A stretch of DNA of 6,812 nucleotides from Chloroflexota bacterium. GTDB lineage: Bacteria; Chloroflexota; Anaerolineae; Anaerolineales; Anaerolineaceae. Below the pieces are notes generated by a model that did no database searches, was not told the origin of the DNA, and saw nothing but the letters and a program-made list of their open reading frames with translations. Shown one piece after another: positions 1 through 5,966 of the stretch. Where the stretch lies: the NCBI GenBank assembly GCA_023434145.1, contig JAEYTI010000332.1, forward strand, positions 1 to 6,812. The letters are read 5' to 3'. A program made the translations under genes and the position numbers. The first letter of the stretch is position 1. Every line of letters starts with the position of its first letter.

Positions 1-70
1 CTCTTGGATAACCTTTTTTTCTCCACTTGAGCACCCCAACAAACGGAAACACATCCGATTGGGAACCTTA

Positions 71-99
71 TTGACAAAGATCGAAATAGTGATTACTAT
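71..99 (+). promoter_or_regulatory. Sigma70-type promoter of the TetR/efflux operon
   Basis: The -35 box TTGACA (71-76) matches the consensus exactly. After a 17-base spacer comes TACTAT (94-99), a -10 box with four of six consensus bases. Transcription would start near 106, giving a leader of about 34 bases before the repressor gene. The surrounding sequence is clearly more AT-rich than the genes. A second AT-rich stretch (TATAAAAT, 111-118) could act as an alternative -10 but has no good -35 partner. The promoter call is inferred from motif and spacing only. Confidence 0.7.
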
Positions 100-126
100 A
101 TGACCGTAAATATAAAATAGTCATAC
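84..126. promoter_or_regulatory. Candidate TetR operator region with short repeats
   Basis: Three overlapping short repeats lie on the promoter. ATAGT-GATT-ACTAT (86-99) is a perfect 5-base-arm palindrome that includes the -10 box. TATGAC (99-104) and GTCATA (120-125) form an inverted pair. AAATAGT occurs twice in the same direction (84-90 and 115-121), 31 bases apart, about three helical turns. TetR-family repressors usually bind palindromes that overlap their own promoter, so autoregulation is plausible. Which of these repeats is the true operator cannot be decided from one sequence. Confidence 0.45.
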
Positions 127-127
127 A

Positions 128-135
128 GAAAGAGG
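128..135 (+). promoter_or_regulatory. Ribosome binding site that decides the repressor start
   Basis: GAAAGAGG (128-135) ends four bases before ATG at 140 but only one base before the in-frame GTG at 137. The spacing favours ATG 140 as the real start over the GTG directly before it. Confidence 0.6.
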
Positions 136-139
136 TGTG

Positions 140-784
140 ATGCCCAAAGGATTTACCGACCGAGAAAAAGATCTCATTCGCGCACGGCTAAAAGAAAACG
201 GACGGAAGACGTTTTCGGCCTATGGGCTGCGCAAAACGAACGTTGAAGATCTTACACGCGCCGCGGGTATCTCGAAGGGGGCGTTTTACATCTTCTACGA
301 CTCGAAAGAAGCGCTGTTCATGGACGTGGTGGAAGATGTGGAGCGCGAATTTCGCGAGCGCGTGCTGGCGGAATTCGACCGACCCGGCTCTACACCCAGA
401 GAAAGATTGAAGCACGTTTTTCAAACGGCGTTCAGCATCTGGAAGTCGATGCCCATCCTGCGGCAAATTACGCAGCTTGAGTATGCGCTGCTGTTGGAAA
501 AGATGCCTCCAGAAAAGGTGCAGGAGCACCTGCGAAGTGACCGAGATTTTATCGACCGGCTGATCCAAAAGGGAAAAGAGGCTGGTATTTTTATCGAGGT
601 TGGCGGCGATCAGATCGCCGGATTGATGAACGCGATATTTTTTGTCAGCCTGCACGAGGATGATTTTGGCCCGGGCGCATACCCTGGCACGATTGACCTG
701 CTGCTGGAGCTAATTTCAGCCTACTGTGTCGGTGAAGTAACGGTGGAAACACTTGAGAATGCCCGCCGGGGAGAAAGCCCATGA
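140..784 (+). CDS. TetR/AcrR-family transcriptional regulator
   Basis: This is a 214-residue DNA-binding repressor, a normal length for the family. The N-terminal TetR_N domain (roughly residues 8-60) is clear: its helix-turn-helix holds the classic pattern T-x-x-D-L-x-x-A-A-G-I-S-K-G-x-F-Y-x-x-F, followed by S-K-E-A-L-F. The rest (about 70-214) is the helical ligand-binding and dimerisation part, which is variable in this family and does not reveal the ligand. An in-frame GTG lies one codon upstream, but ATG 140 fits the ribosome site better. The stop codon overlaps the start of the exporter ATPase by four bases (ATGA), so the two are probably translationally coupled. By position it most likely senses a substrate of the adjacent exporter and represses the operon, including itself. 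The family is certain; the regulatory target is inferred from context. Confidence 0.93.
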   Translation: MPKGFTDREKDLIRARLKENGRKTFSAYGLRKTNVEDLTRAAGISKGAFYIFYDSKEALFMDVVEDVEREFRERVLAEFDRPGSTPRERLKHVFQTAFSIWKSMPILRQITQLEYALLLEKMPPEKVQEHLRSDRDFIDRLIQKGKEAGIFIEVGGDQIAGLMNAIFFVSLHEDDFGPGAYPGTIDLLLELISAYCVGEVTVETLENARRGESP

Positions 785-1635
785 TCAACGTAGCGGACCT
801 TACTTTTACATATCCAAAGTCGAATCAGCCCGCGCTGCGCGGGTTAAATTTTGCCGTGAGGCCGGGGGAAATTTTTGGTTTCCTGGGCCCCAGCGGCTCG
901 GGAAAATCGACCACGCAAAAAATCCTCATCGGCCTGTTGGATGGCTATGAGGGGCAGGTGACTGTGATGGGGCGCCCGGTAACAGCCTGGGGCAGCGACT
1001 ATTACGAGCGCATTGGCGTTGCTTTCGAGCAGCCCAACCACTTTCTCAAGCTAACGGCGCTGGAAAATTTGCGCTACTTCGCGGCGCTGTACAGCCACCG
1101 CACGCTCGATCCGCTGGCGCTGCTGGGTATGGTAGGGCTGGAGGAGGACGGCGATCTGCTGGTGGGGCAGTATTCCAAGGGCATGAAGAACCGGCTGACG
1201 GTAGCACGGGCGCTGCTCAACGATCCAGACCTGCTGTTTTTGGATGAGCCGACCTCGGGGCTCGACCCTGTGAATGCGCGCAAAATCAAAGAGCTGATCG
1301 AAGCGCAAAAAGCCGCCGGAAAAACCATTTTCTTGACCAGCCACAACATGGCGGTCGCTGATGAATTGTGCGACCGGGTGGCGTTTCTGGTGGATGGACA
1401 GATTCGCTTGATCGACACGCCGCGCACGCTCAAGCTCCAGCACGGGCAGCGCGTGGTGCGGGTAGCCTACCGAAACGGCCAGGGGATGGCAGAGCAAGAC
1501 TTTCACCTGGAGGGATTGGGCAGCAATGACGCCTTTCTCTCAGTGATCCGCGATCATCCCATCGAGACGCTGCACACGCAGGAGGCAACCCTGGAGGATA
1601 TCTTTATCCAGGTTACTGGAAGGCGCTTGCAATGA
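781..1635 (+). CDS. ABC exporter ATP-binding protein (drug efflux, fluoroquinolone-exporter type)
   Basis: A 284-residue cytoplasmic ATPase that should power the two membrane subunits encoded next. Visible motifs: Walker A GPSGSGKST (36-44), Q-loop glutamine at 84, Walker B DLLFLDE (150-156), D-loop GLDP (160-163) and switch histidine 187 in TSHN. The ABC signature is YSKGM (131-135) instead of LSGGQ, a variant common in ABC-2 drug and antibiotic exporters; the central Gly is kept. Residues from about 210 form the extra C-terminal segment typical of DrrA/CcmA-like exporter ATPases, ending in LEDIFIQVTG. A good ribosome site, GGGGAG (768-773), lies seven bases before the ATG. It overlaps the regulator before it and the permease after it by four bases each. 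Together with two unlike ABC-2 subunits this matches the Rv2688c type of fluoroquinolone export system. The substrate is not established. Confidence 0.9.
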   Translation: MINVADLTFTYPKSNQPALRGLNFAVRPGEIFGFLGPSGSGKSTTQKILIGLLDGYEGQVTVMGRPVTAWGSDYYERIGVAFEQPNHFLKLTALENLRYFAALYSHRTLDPLALLGMVGLEEDGDLLVGQYSKGMKNRLTVARALLNDPDLLFLDEPTSGLDPVNARKIKELIEAQKAAGKTIFLTSHNMAVADELCDRVAFLVDGQIRLIDTPRTLKLQHGQRVVRVAYRNGQGMAEQDFHLEGLGSNDAFLSVIRDHPIETLHTQEATLEDIFIQVTGRRLQ

Positions 1636-2348
1636 ATGCCGCCATGTTCAAACGGATTACTTCTTCATTTCGCTGGGAAGTGGCCTTGCAGTTCCGCAAC
1701 GGGTTCTACTACGCCGTCGGCTTCATTATGGCCTTCTGGGTGCTGCTGTATGTTCAACTGCCGCAGCTCGATCTGCGCGCCGTTTTGCCCGGGCTGCTGC
1801 TGGGCAACCTGCTGGTGACGACTTTCTACTTTATGGCCGGGCTGGTGATGCTGGAGCGGAGTGAGGGCTCGCTAGAAGCGCGCGTGGTGACGCCGCTGCG
1901 CAGCAGCGAATACTTGCTGGTGAAGGTGCTGGCGCTCTCGCTGCTGGTGCTGGCGGAGAACCTGTTGATCGCCGCCATGTTCTCTGGCTTCCGCTTCGAT
2001 CGACTGCATTTGCTTCCGATGACGTTGGGGCTGCTGCTCGCCGGGGCGATGTTCTGCCTGATCGGCTTTCTGGTGGTCGTTCGCTATGATTCGATCAATG
2101 AGTTCCTGATGCCTTCGATGCTCTACACCATACTGCTCATGCTGCCCCTGATTCCCTACTTTGGGGTGATACAAAGCCCCCTGTTCTATCTCCATCCCGT
2201 TCAGTCCGCGCTGACCCTGATGGAAGGTGGATTCCGGTCGCTGACTGCCCTGGAGTGGGTGTATGGGCTGGCCTACAGCGTGGCAGCCCTCTTGGTTCTT
2301 ATGATTTTCTGCCGCCGGGCTTTCCGGCGTTTTGTCACTGTCCATTAG
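1632..2348 (+). CDS. ABC-2 type efflux permease, first subunit
   Basis: A 238-residue inner-membrane protein with about six hydrophobic segments (near 25-42, 51-73, 97-118, 127-149, 158-178 and 207-227), the usual layout of a half-size ABC-2 permease. After the second segment comes the typical coupling motif E-R-S-E-G-S-L-E-A-R followed by V-T-P-L (75-89), which contacts the ATPase in this superfamily. A short basic amphipathic N-terminus precedes the first membrane segment. The start is ATG 1632, inside the ATGA overlap with the ATPase, with GGAAGG (1618-1623) eight bases upstream; an internal ATG at 1644 is a weaker alternative. It should pair with the next gene as a heterodimeric pore. The closest named family is the fluoroquinolone export permease; the assignment rests on gene order and motif, not on a substrate test. 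Confidence 0.85.
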   Translation: MNAAMFKRITSSFRWEVALQFRNGFYYAVGFIMAFWVLLYVQLPQLDLRAVLPGLLLGNLLVTTFYFMAGLVMLERSEGSLEARVVTPLRSSEYLLVKVLALSLLVLAENLLIAAMFSGFRFDRLHLLPMTLGLLLAGAMFCLIGFLVVVRYDSINEFLMPSMLYTILLMLPLIPYFGVIQSPLFYLHPVQSALTLMEGGFRSLTALEWVYGLAYSVAALLVLMIFCRRAFRRFVTVH

Positions 2349-2352
2349 GAGG
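2347..2352 (+). promoter_or_regulatory. Perfect Shine-Dalgarno overlapping an upstream stop codon
   Basis: AGGAGG shares its first two bases with the TAG stop (2346-2348) of the first permease and lies five bases before a GTG start at 2358. A strong site here probably balances the weaker GTG and lets ribosomes re-initiate, keeping the two permease subunits in similar amounts. Confidence 0.8.
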
Positions 2353-2357
2353 ATTTT

Positions 2358-3101
2358 GTGAATATTCTCCGTGCATACAAGGCGTTAGGCCCGGTAGATT
2401 CGCATAGTGTGCGGCGTGATTCGCTGCTGCGCTGGTTCATCTTAACTCCGGTGCTGCAAGTGCTGTTTTTTCGTTTTGGGCTGCCCATTGTATCGGGACT
2501 GCTCATGGAACAGTTGGCGTTTGATCTGCTCCCGTATTATTCCCTGATCAACAGCTTTCTATACCTGATCATGCCGATGATGGTAGGGGTGGTGATAGGG
2601 TTTCTGCTGCTCGATCAGCGCGATGACAATACCCTGACGGCGCTTCAGGTAACCCCGCTTTCGCTCAGTGGCTATCTGGCTTACCGCATCTCGCTGCCGC
2701 TGCTGATTTCCTTTGTGCTTACGATCCTTATGGTTCCTCTAGCCGGGATCGAGCCGGTAAAGCCTGCCGCGCACCTGGCTGCCGCCTTATGCGCCGCGCC
2801 ACTGGCGCCCATGTTCGCCCTATTCAATGCTACATTTGCGCAGAACAAGGTTCAGGGTTTCGCGGTGATAAAAGCTTCCAGCGTGGTTTCCCTGCCGCCG
2901 ATGATCGCCTACTTCGTCCAAAGCGGGTGGCAGTGGTTGTTTGGCCTGATCCCAACCTACTGGCCGGTGAAAGTCTATTGGCTGCTGCAAGCAGGTAGCT
3001 CGCTGGGCTGGCTTGCTCTGGTTGCCGGGTTAGCCTATGAAGGCTTTCTCCTCTTCCTGCTGCTGCGCTGGTTCAACAAAGTAATGCACATGGGAGCCTG
3101 A
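2358..3101 (+). CDS. ABC-2 type efflux permease, second subunit (fluoroquinolone export permease-like)
   Basis: A 247-residue membrane protein starting at GTG behind a perfect AGGAGG. It opens with an unusual conserved-looking segment (N-I-L-R-A-Y-K-A-L-G-P-V-D, then V-R-R-D-S-L-L-R-W, residues 2-26) that I associate with the permease subunits called 'fluoroquinolone transport system permease'. About six hydrophobic segments follow (near 27-47, 64-85, 106-127, 135-158, 167-190 and 222-241). After the second there is a coupling-helix motif L-L-D-Q-R-D-D-N-T-L-T-A-L-Q-V-T-P-L (84-101), the counterpart of the E-R-S-E-G motif in the first subunit. The two permeases are clearly different proteins, so the pore should be a heterodimer. 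It is the last gene of the operon; the insertion element begins soon after its TGA. Confidence 0.86.
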   Translation: MNILRAYKALGPVDSHSVRRDSLLRWFILTPVLQVLFFRFGLPIVSGLLMEQLAFDLLPYYSLINSFLYLIMPMMVGVVIGFLLLDQRDDNTLTALQVTPLSLSGYLAYRISLPLLISFVLTILMVPLAGIEPVKPAAHLAAALCAAPLAPMFALFNATFAQNKVQGFAVIKASSVVSLPPMIAYFVQSGWQWLFGLIPTYWPVKVYWLLQAGSSLGWLALVAGLAYEGFLLFLLLRWFNKVMHMGA

Positions 3102-3107
3102 TGACAA

Positions 3108-3115
3108 GAAGTGGG
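3108..3115 (+). repeat. Left copy of 8-base target-site duplication
   Basis: GAAGTGGG lies directly outside the left inverted repeat of the 190-base element and is identical to 3306-3313, directly outside its right end. An 8-base duplication is the size made by IS66-family transposases. Confidence 0.8.
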
Positions 3116-3154
3116 GTAACTGTTCAGCCACAGGGGGTTTTATACGCATCGGAC

Positions 3155-3169
3155 GCTCGCATTGCGAGC
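3155..3169. repeat. Left subterminal hairpin of the element
   Basis: GCTCGC and GCGAGC form a six-base perfect stem around the three-base loop ATT. It begins 39 bases from the left outer end, mirroring the hairpin near the right end, which suggests a role in transposase recognition or folding rather than in coding. Confidence 0.55.
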
Positions 3170-3196
3170 TACTGCTTCGCCCGCCTGAAAAATCTT

Positions 3197-3241
3197 TTTT
3201 TGGAGTTTTGAAAACGCGAAGCGTTTTAAAAACTCCAAAAA
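3197..3241. repeat. Large central hairpin inside the element
   Basis: Two 21-base arms (3197-3217 and 3221-3241) pair with one mismatch (G3210 against A3228) around the loop GAA. The tip contains GCGAAGC (3216-3222), the known extra-stable DNA mini-hairpin. On the + strand it could act as a 3'-end or terminator structure for the efflux operon, about 95 bases after its stop. However, a T-run does not follow it: the T-run precedes it and A's follow, so intrinsic termination is uncertain. Its apical 17 bases recur in the hairpin at 3306-3350. Confidence 0.75.
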
Positions 3242-3252
3242 TCAATTCTTGG

Positions 3253-3267
3253 GCTCCCGCAGGGAGC
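3253..3267. repeat. Right subterminal hairpin of the element
   Basis: GCTCCC and GGGAGC form a six-base perfect stem with the three-base loop GCA. It ends 38 bases from the right outer end of the element, almost the mirror position of the left one. The outer bases of the two hairpins (ACGCTC facing GAGCGT) are conserved as inverted copies while the stem interiors differ but still pair. Confidence 0.55.
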
Positions 3268-3305
3268 GTTTCAACTGCATTCACCCGGCAGGGCTGAGCA
3301 GTAAC

Positions 3306-3313
3306 GAAGTGGG
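3306..3313 (+). repeat. Right copy of 8-base target-site duplication
   Basis: GAAGTGGG, identical to 3108-3115. It is also the first eight bases of the left arm of the 45-base hairpin, which shows that the insertion target was the edge of that hairpin. Confidence 0.8.
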
Positions 3314-3350
3314 TTTCTGAAAACGCTTCGTGTTTTTAGAAACCCACTTC
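3306..3350. terminator. Bidirectional terminator-like hairpin between convergent operons
   Basis: A 21-base-pair stem with a three-base loop: 13 perfect outer pairs (3306-3318 with 3338-3350), then eight more pairs including two G-T wobbles, loop TTC (3327-3329). It begins three bases after the stop codon of the osmoprotectant operon on the - strand. If the insertion at 3116-3305 is removed together with one GAAGTGGG copy, it would also begin six bases after the stop of the efflux operon, so it probably once served both. No T-run follows on either strand, so it may work as a 3'-end stabiliser or with a termination factor rather than as a classic intrinsic terminator. Confidence 0.65.
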
Positions 3351-3353
3351 AAC

Positions 3354-3983
3354 TCAATCAATCCCGCGGATACGTCGCTCCGCCTGCCGTTCGAAAAGTC
3401 GCAGCCCATAGTTGGCGGTGATGGCAAACAAGGTAACGACCAGCCCCCCGGCGATGATCTTTTGGTAATTTGCGGTGATCACACCCTCAAAGAGCAGCGT
3501 GCCCAACCCGCCCGCGTTGATAAATGCTGCAATTGTGCCAATCCCGATGGTCGTCAGCACTGCAAGCCGCACGCCAGCGATCAGCAGGGGCAGCGCCAAC
3601 GGAAATTCAACCTGCCAGAAGCGCTGCCAACTGTTCATGCCCATGCCCCTGGACGCCTCGATGATGCCCGGTTCGATGGTGGTAAGACCGAGAACCCAGT
3701 TGCGCACCAGTGCAAACTGCGTATAGGCAACCAGTGCCACTACTGCTGGGACCACGCCCAGACCAAATAGTGGAATGAGCAGGACGAACAGCGATAGGCT
3801 GGGGATGGTGTAGACTACGTTGAGCACGCCCAGCACCGGCCCGCGCAGCCAGCGTACCCGCGCCAGTAGCACGCCCAGCGGCAGGGCAATCAGCATGGCA
3901 ATGGCCAGGGTGATTGCCGTCAGGCGCAGGTGTTGGCCGAATAGGACGAGAACCTGGGGCAAGTTCTCAAACAGGTATCTCAC
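3354..3983 (-). CDS. Osmoprotectant ABC transporter permease (OpuCB/CD, ProW family)
   Basis: A 209-residue inner-membrane subunit of a binding-protein-dependent importer, close to the usual 210-230 residues of OpuC-type permeases. Hydrophobic segments lie near 20-41, 50-72, 77-98, 128-150 and 172-192. The cytoplasmic EAA loop that docks on the ATPase is visible as E-A-S-R-G-M-G (109-115) through V-E-F-P-L (125-129). The motif Y-T-I-P-S-L (58-63) is typical of glycine betaine/choline permeases. The start is GTG, overlapping the TGA of the ATPase gene by four bases (GTGA), with GAGG (3988-3991) four bases upstream, so translation is coupled. It is the last gene of the operon and ends three bases before the terminator-like hairpin. 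It should pair with the other permease encoded at the head of the operon. I do not assign OpuCB or OpuCD because the two cannot be told apart safely by eye. Confidence 0.9.
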   Translation of the reverse strand: MRYLFENLPQVLVLFGQHLRLTAITLAIAMLIALPLGVLLARVRWLRGPVLGVLNVVYTIPSLSLFVLLIPLFGLGVVPAVVALVAYTQFALVRNWVLGLTTIEPGIIEASRGMGMNSWQRFWQVEFPLALPLLIAGVRLAVLTTIGIGTIAAFINAGGLGTLLFEGVITANYQKIIAGGLVVTLFAITANYGLRLFERQAERRIRGID

Positions 3984-4987
3984 GCTGCCTCAACTTCGTT
4001 CAGCGCCGCGCGCAGATCGCTGAAATGGATTGAGCCAACCGGCTGCCCGGCTTCATCCGTCACATCGATCTGCTCCGCGCCGTTTTGGAGCATCACCGAA
4101 AGAACGCTGCGCAGGTCGTCTCCCGCACGGACGCTTTCTCTGCCCGCTGACCCGTTTGCCGGGTGGTGACTTGTGCTGCCGCGCGCCAGCAGGTCGGCGG
4201 CGGTCATCACGCTCAGGCGGCGCAGCAGGTTGCCGCTGCCCACCAATTCGGCGACGAACGGGCTGGCTGGTTGGTTGAGAATTTCCATCGGTGTACCGAT
4301 CTGCACCAGCCTGCCGGCCTGCATGATCGCAATTTGGTCGCCCAGCCGGATCGCCTCGTCCACGTCATGGGTTACGAATAGGATCGTTTTCGCCACCTGG
4401 CGCTGAATCTGGCTCAACTGATCCTGGAGATTCCTGCGCGTGATCGCATCTAGCGCGCCAAACGGCTCATCCATCAGCAAAATGCCCGGGTCCGCTGCCA
4501 GGGCGCGCGCTAATCCCACGCGCTGCTGCTCTCCGCCCGAAAGCTGGCGCGGGTAACGCTTCAGGTAAATCACCGGCAGGTTGACCATCTCCAGGAGCAT
4601 GGCTGTGCGCTCGCGGATGGCGGCCGCCGCCCACCCCTCCAAGCGCGGCACCACGCCAATATTTTGCTCGATGGTCATATGCGGGAAGAGGCCGACCTGC
4701 TGGATCACATACCCAATGCGGCGGCGCAGCAGGGTGGCCGGCAGCTCGTGGATTTCTGTGCCGCCCACGAAGATCTTCCCGGCGCTGGGTTCGACCAGCC
4801 GGTTGATCATCTTGAGCAGTGTGGTTTTCCCACACCCCGATGGGCCCAGTAGAACAGTGACGCTTCCGGCAGCGGCCCGGAACGAAACCTGATCCACCGC
4901 GGGGCGGTTGCCGCCAGGATAGAGGCGGCTCACCGCATCACAGGTGATCTCTTCGGCCGCGGATGGACCAGGTTGTTGGCCGGTCAT
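3980..4987 (-). CDS. opuCA: Osmoprotectant ABC transporter ATP-binding protein with short CBS-like tail
   Basis: A 335-residue ATPase of the ProV/OpuCA family driving uptake of glycine betaine-like solutes. Motifs: Walker A GPSGCGKTT (48-56), Q-loop Q96-Q97, signature LSGGE (149-153), Walker B ILLMDE (169-174), D-loop ALD (178-180) and switch His207 in VTHD. The F-G-A-L-D-A-I-T-R sequence after Walker B is typical of this family. Beyond about residue 245, one CBS-like unit is visible, ending in V-T-D-E-A-G-Q-P-V-G-S-I and a D-L-R (about 312-328). The region before it (about 255-285) is low in conserved features, so the usual CBS pair seems shortened; OpuCA homologues of about 380 residues carry two. 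Seven bases separate it from the binding-protein gene; its ribosome site is weak, suggesting coupled translation. The first 13 residues are a non-conserved extension. Confidence 0.92.
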   Translation of the reverse strand: MTGQQPGPSAAEEITCDAVSRLYPGGNRPAVDQVSFRAAAGSVTVLLGPSGCGKTTLLKMINRLVEPSAGKIFVGGTEIHELPATLLRRRIGYVIQQVGLFPHMTIEQNIGVVPRLEGWAAAAIRERTAMLLEMVNLPVIYLKRYPRQLSGGEQQRVGLARALAADPGILLMDEPFGALDAITRRNLQDQLSQIQRQVAKTILFVTHDVDEAIRLGDQIAIMQAGRLVQIGTPMEILNQPASPFVAELVGSGNLLRRLSVMTAADLLARGSTSHHPANGSAGRESVRAGDDLRSVLSVMLQNGAEQIDVTDEAGQPVGSIHFSDLRAALNEVEAA

Positions 4988-4994
4988 CGCCAGC

Positions 4995-5966
4995 CTATTC
5001 CAGGAGACCGTTCTGGGTCAGGAAGTCTCTGGCAACGTCCGCTGGCTCTCTCTTGTCCGGGCCGTCTACCTGCCAGTTTAGCCCCGACATAACCTGATCG
5101 GTCAGCAGGGGCGCGAGCCGGTTAAGCGCATCGGCGATCTCAGGGTTGTTCTGCAGCGTGTCCATGCGCACCACCGGGGCAATATTGTAGACCGGGTAGA
5201 AGCCTTGATCATCTTCGATCAGCGCCAGGTCCATGCCGTCAATCTGTCCATCCGTGCCAAAGGCTACCACCACGTCCACCTGGCCATCTTGCAGCGCCTG
5301 ATACCGCAAGCTGCCCGTGCCAAGCTGCCGGGTTTCTTTGAACTGGAACCCGCCGTACGCGCCTTGCAATCCCTTAATGCCGTCCTCGCGCTCCAAGAAT
5401 TCTGCCGGGCCACCGAGTATCAGCTCAGGCGCAGCCTGCGCCAGGTCTGAATAGGTGCTGATGCCGAACTGCTCTGCGTTTGCCCGGGTCATCGCCAGCG
5501 CCTGGGTGTTATTGAACGGCGAGGGGTCCAGCCAGGTCACCTGGAATTGTTGCTCGTAGCCTTCCTTCACGGTATTGTAGATTTCCGTAGCCCCTTGCAT
5601 CTGCTGCTGCTTGAGCACAGTCAGCAGCCCGGTGGAGGTATATTCCGGGTACAGATCGATATCACCCTGCACCAGCGCGGCATGCGCGATGGGCGTGCCG
5701 CCCAGGTTGAGTTTACGCTCCACCGTAAACCCCGCATGTTCCAGCAGGTGGGCGTACATCTCGGCCACGATGAACTCTTCGGTGAAGTCTTTCGATCCGA
5801 CCTTGATGGTTGTGCTGCTCGTATTGGGGACTGACTCTCCAGTAGATTCGGTTGAACCAGGGGAATTTGTTGCCTCTGGGGTGCATGCCCCGAGCAGCAG
5901 TCCGATGACCAGCAAGCTCGCTAGCAGCCGGAAGATGGAAGGTGTTCTTCGTAAGGTTGTGTTCAT
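4995..5966 (-). CDS. opuCC: Osmoprotectant-binding lipoprotein (OpuCC/OsmF-like)
   Basis: A 323-residue extracytoplasmic binding protein. It has a lipoprotein signal: basic residues R6-R7, a hydrophobic core (14-25), and the lipobox L-G-A-C with lipidated Cys28. A linker rich in S, T, P, E and N (29-53) follows, then the OpuAC-type domain beginning T-I-K-V-G-S-K-D-F-T-E (53-63). Family hallmarks include L-G-G-T (88-91), D-L-Y-P-E-Y-T-S-T-G (104-113), W-L-D-P-S-P-F-N-N-T (145-154) and G-T-D-G-Q-I (237-242). Tyrosines in such proteins form an aromatic cage around quaternary ammonium groups; Y106 and Y109 are candidates. The start is supported by CGGAG with GGAG (5973-5976) six bases upstream. 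A 63-base gap separates it from the permease gene before it, the only sizeable gap in the operon; I see no convincing promoter or terminator there. The exact ligand is unknown. Confidence 0.93.
   Translation of the reverse strand: MNTTLRRTPSIFRLLASLLVIGLLLGACTPEATNSPGSTESTGESVPNTSSTTIKVGSKDFTEEFIVAEMYAHLLEHAGFTVERKLNLGGTPIAHAALVQGDIDLYPEYTSTGLLTVLKQQQMQGATEIYNTVKEGYEQQFQVTWLDPSPFNNTQALAMTRANAEQFGISTYSDLAQAAPELILGGPAEFLEREDGIKGLQGAYGGFQFKETRQLGTGSLRYQALQDGQVDVVVAFGTDGQIDGMDLALIEDDQGFYPVYNIAPVVRMDTLQNNPEIADALNRLAPLLTDQVMSGLNWQVDGPDKREPADVARDFLTQNGLLE

Larger units (their letters stand above)
3116..3305. mobile_element. MITE-like non-autonomous insertion, IS66-type ends, 190 bases
   Basis: The left end GTAACTGTTCAGCC (3116-3129) and the reverse complement of the right end, GTTACTGCTCAGCC (3292-3305), agree at 12 of 14 positions. 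Similarity continues weakly inwards: a GGGT at the same offset, and ACGCTC (3153-3158) facing GAGCGT (3264-3269) at almost equal distances from the two ends. The element is flanked by exact copies of GAAGTGGG. Ends beginning 5'-GTAA with an 8-base target duplication are the known hallmark of the IS66 family. No credible coding sequence lies inside, so it would have to be mobilised by a transposase elsewhere. Its interior is three hairpins: small ones at 3155-3169 and 3253-3267 and a large one at 3197-3241. The structure is read directly from the sequence; the IS66 link is inferred. Confidence 0.78.

Noticed and set aside
14..20. Run of seven T's that could be the tail of a terminator
   Set aside because: No stem precedes it inside the window, so it cannot be supported.
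131..135. GTG at 137 as the repressor start
   Set aside because: It is only one base from the ribosome site AGAGG, while ATG at 140 has workable spacing.
188..655. 155-codon - strand reading frame opposite the TetR gene
   Set aside because: It lies wholly antisense to a clear TetR protein, and the composition is that of a codon-shadow frame rich in H, R and Q.
1872..2345. 157-codon - strand reading frame opposite the first efflux permease
   Set aside because: The Q/H-rich sequence is the typical antisense image of leucine-rich membrane segments.
3030..3284. 84-codon reading frame on the - strand over the intergenic element
   Set aside because: It runs antisense through the end of the second permease and across the hairpins; its V-F-K-T repeat comes from the hairpin arms, and it resembles no family.
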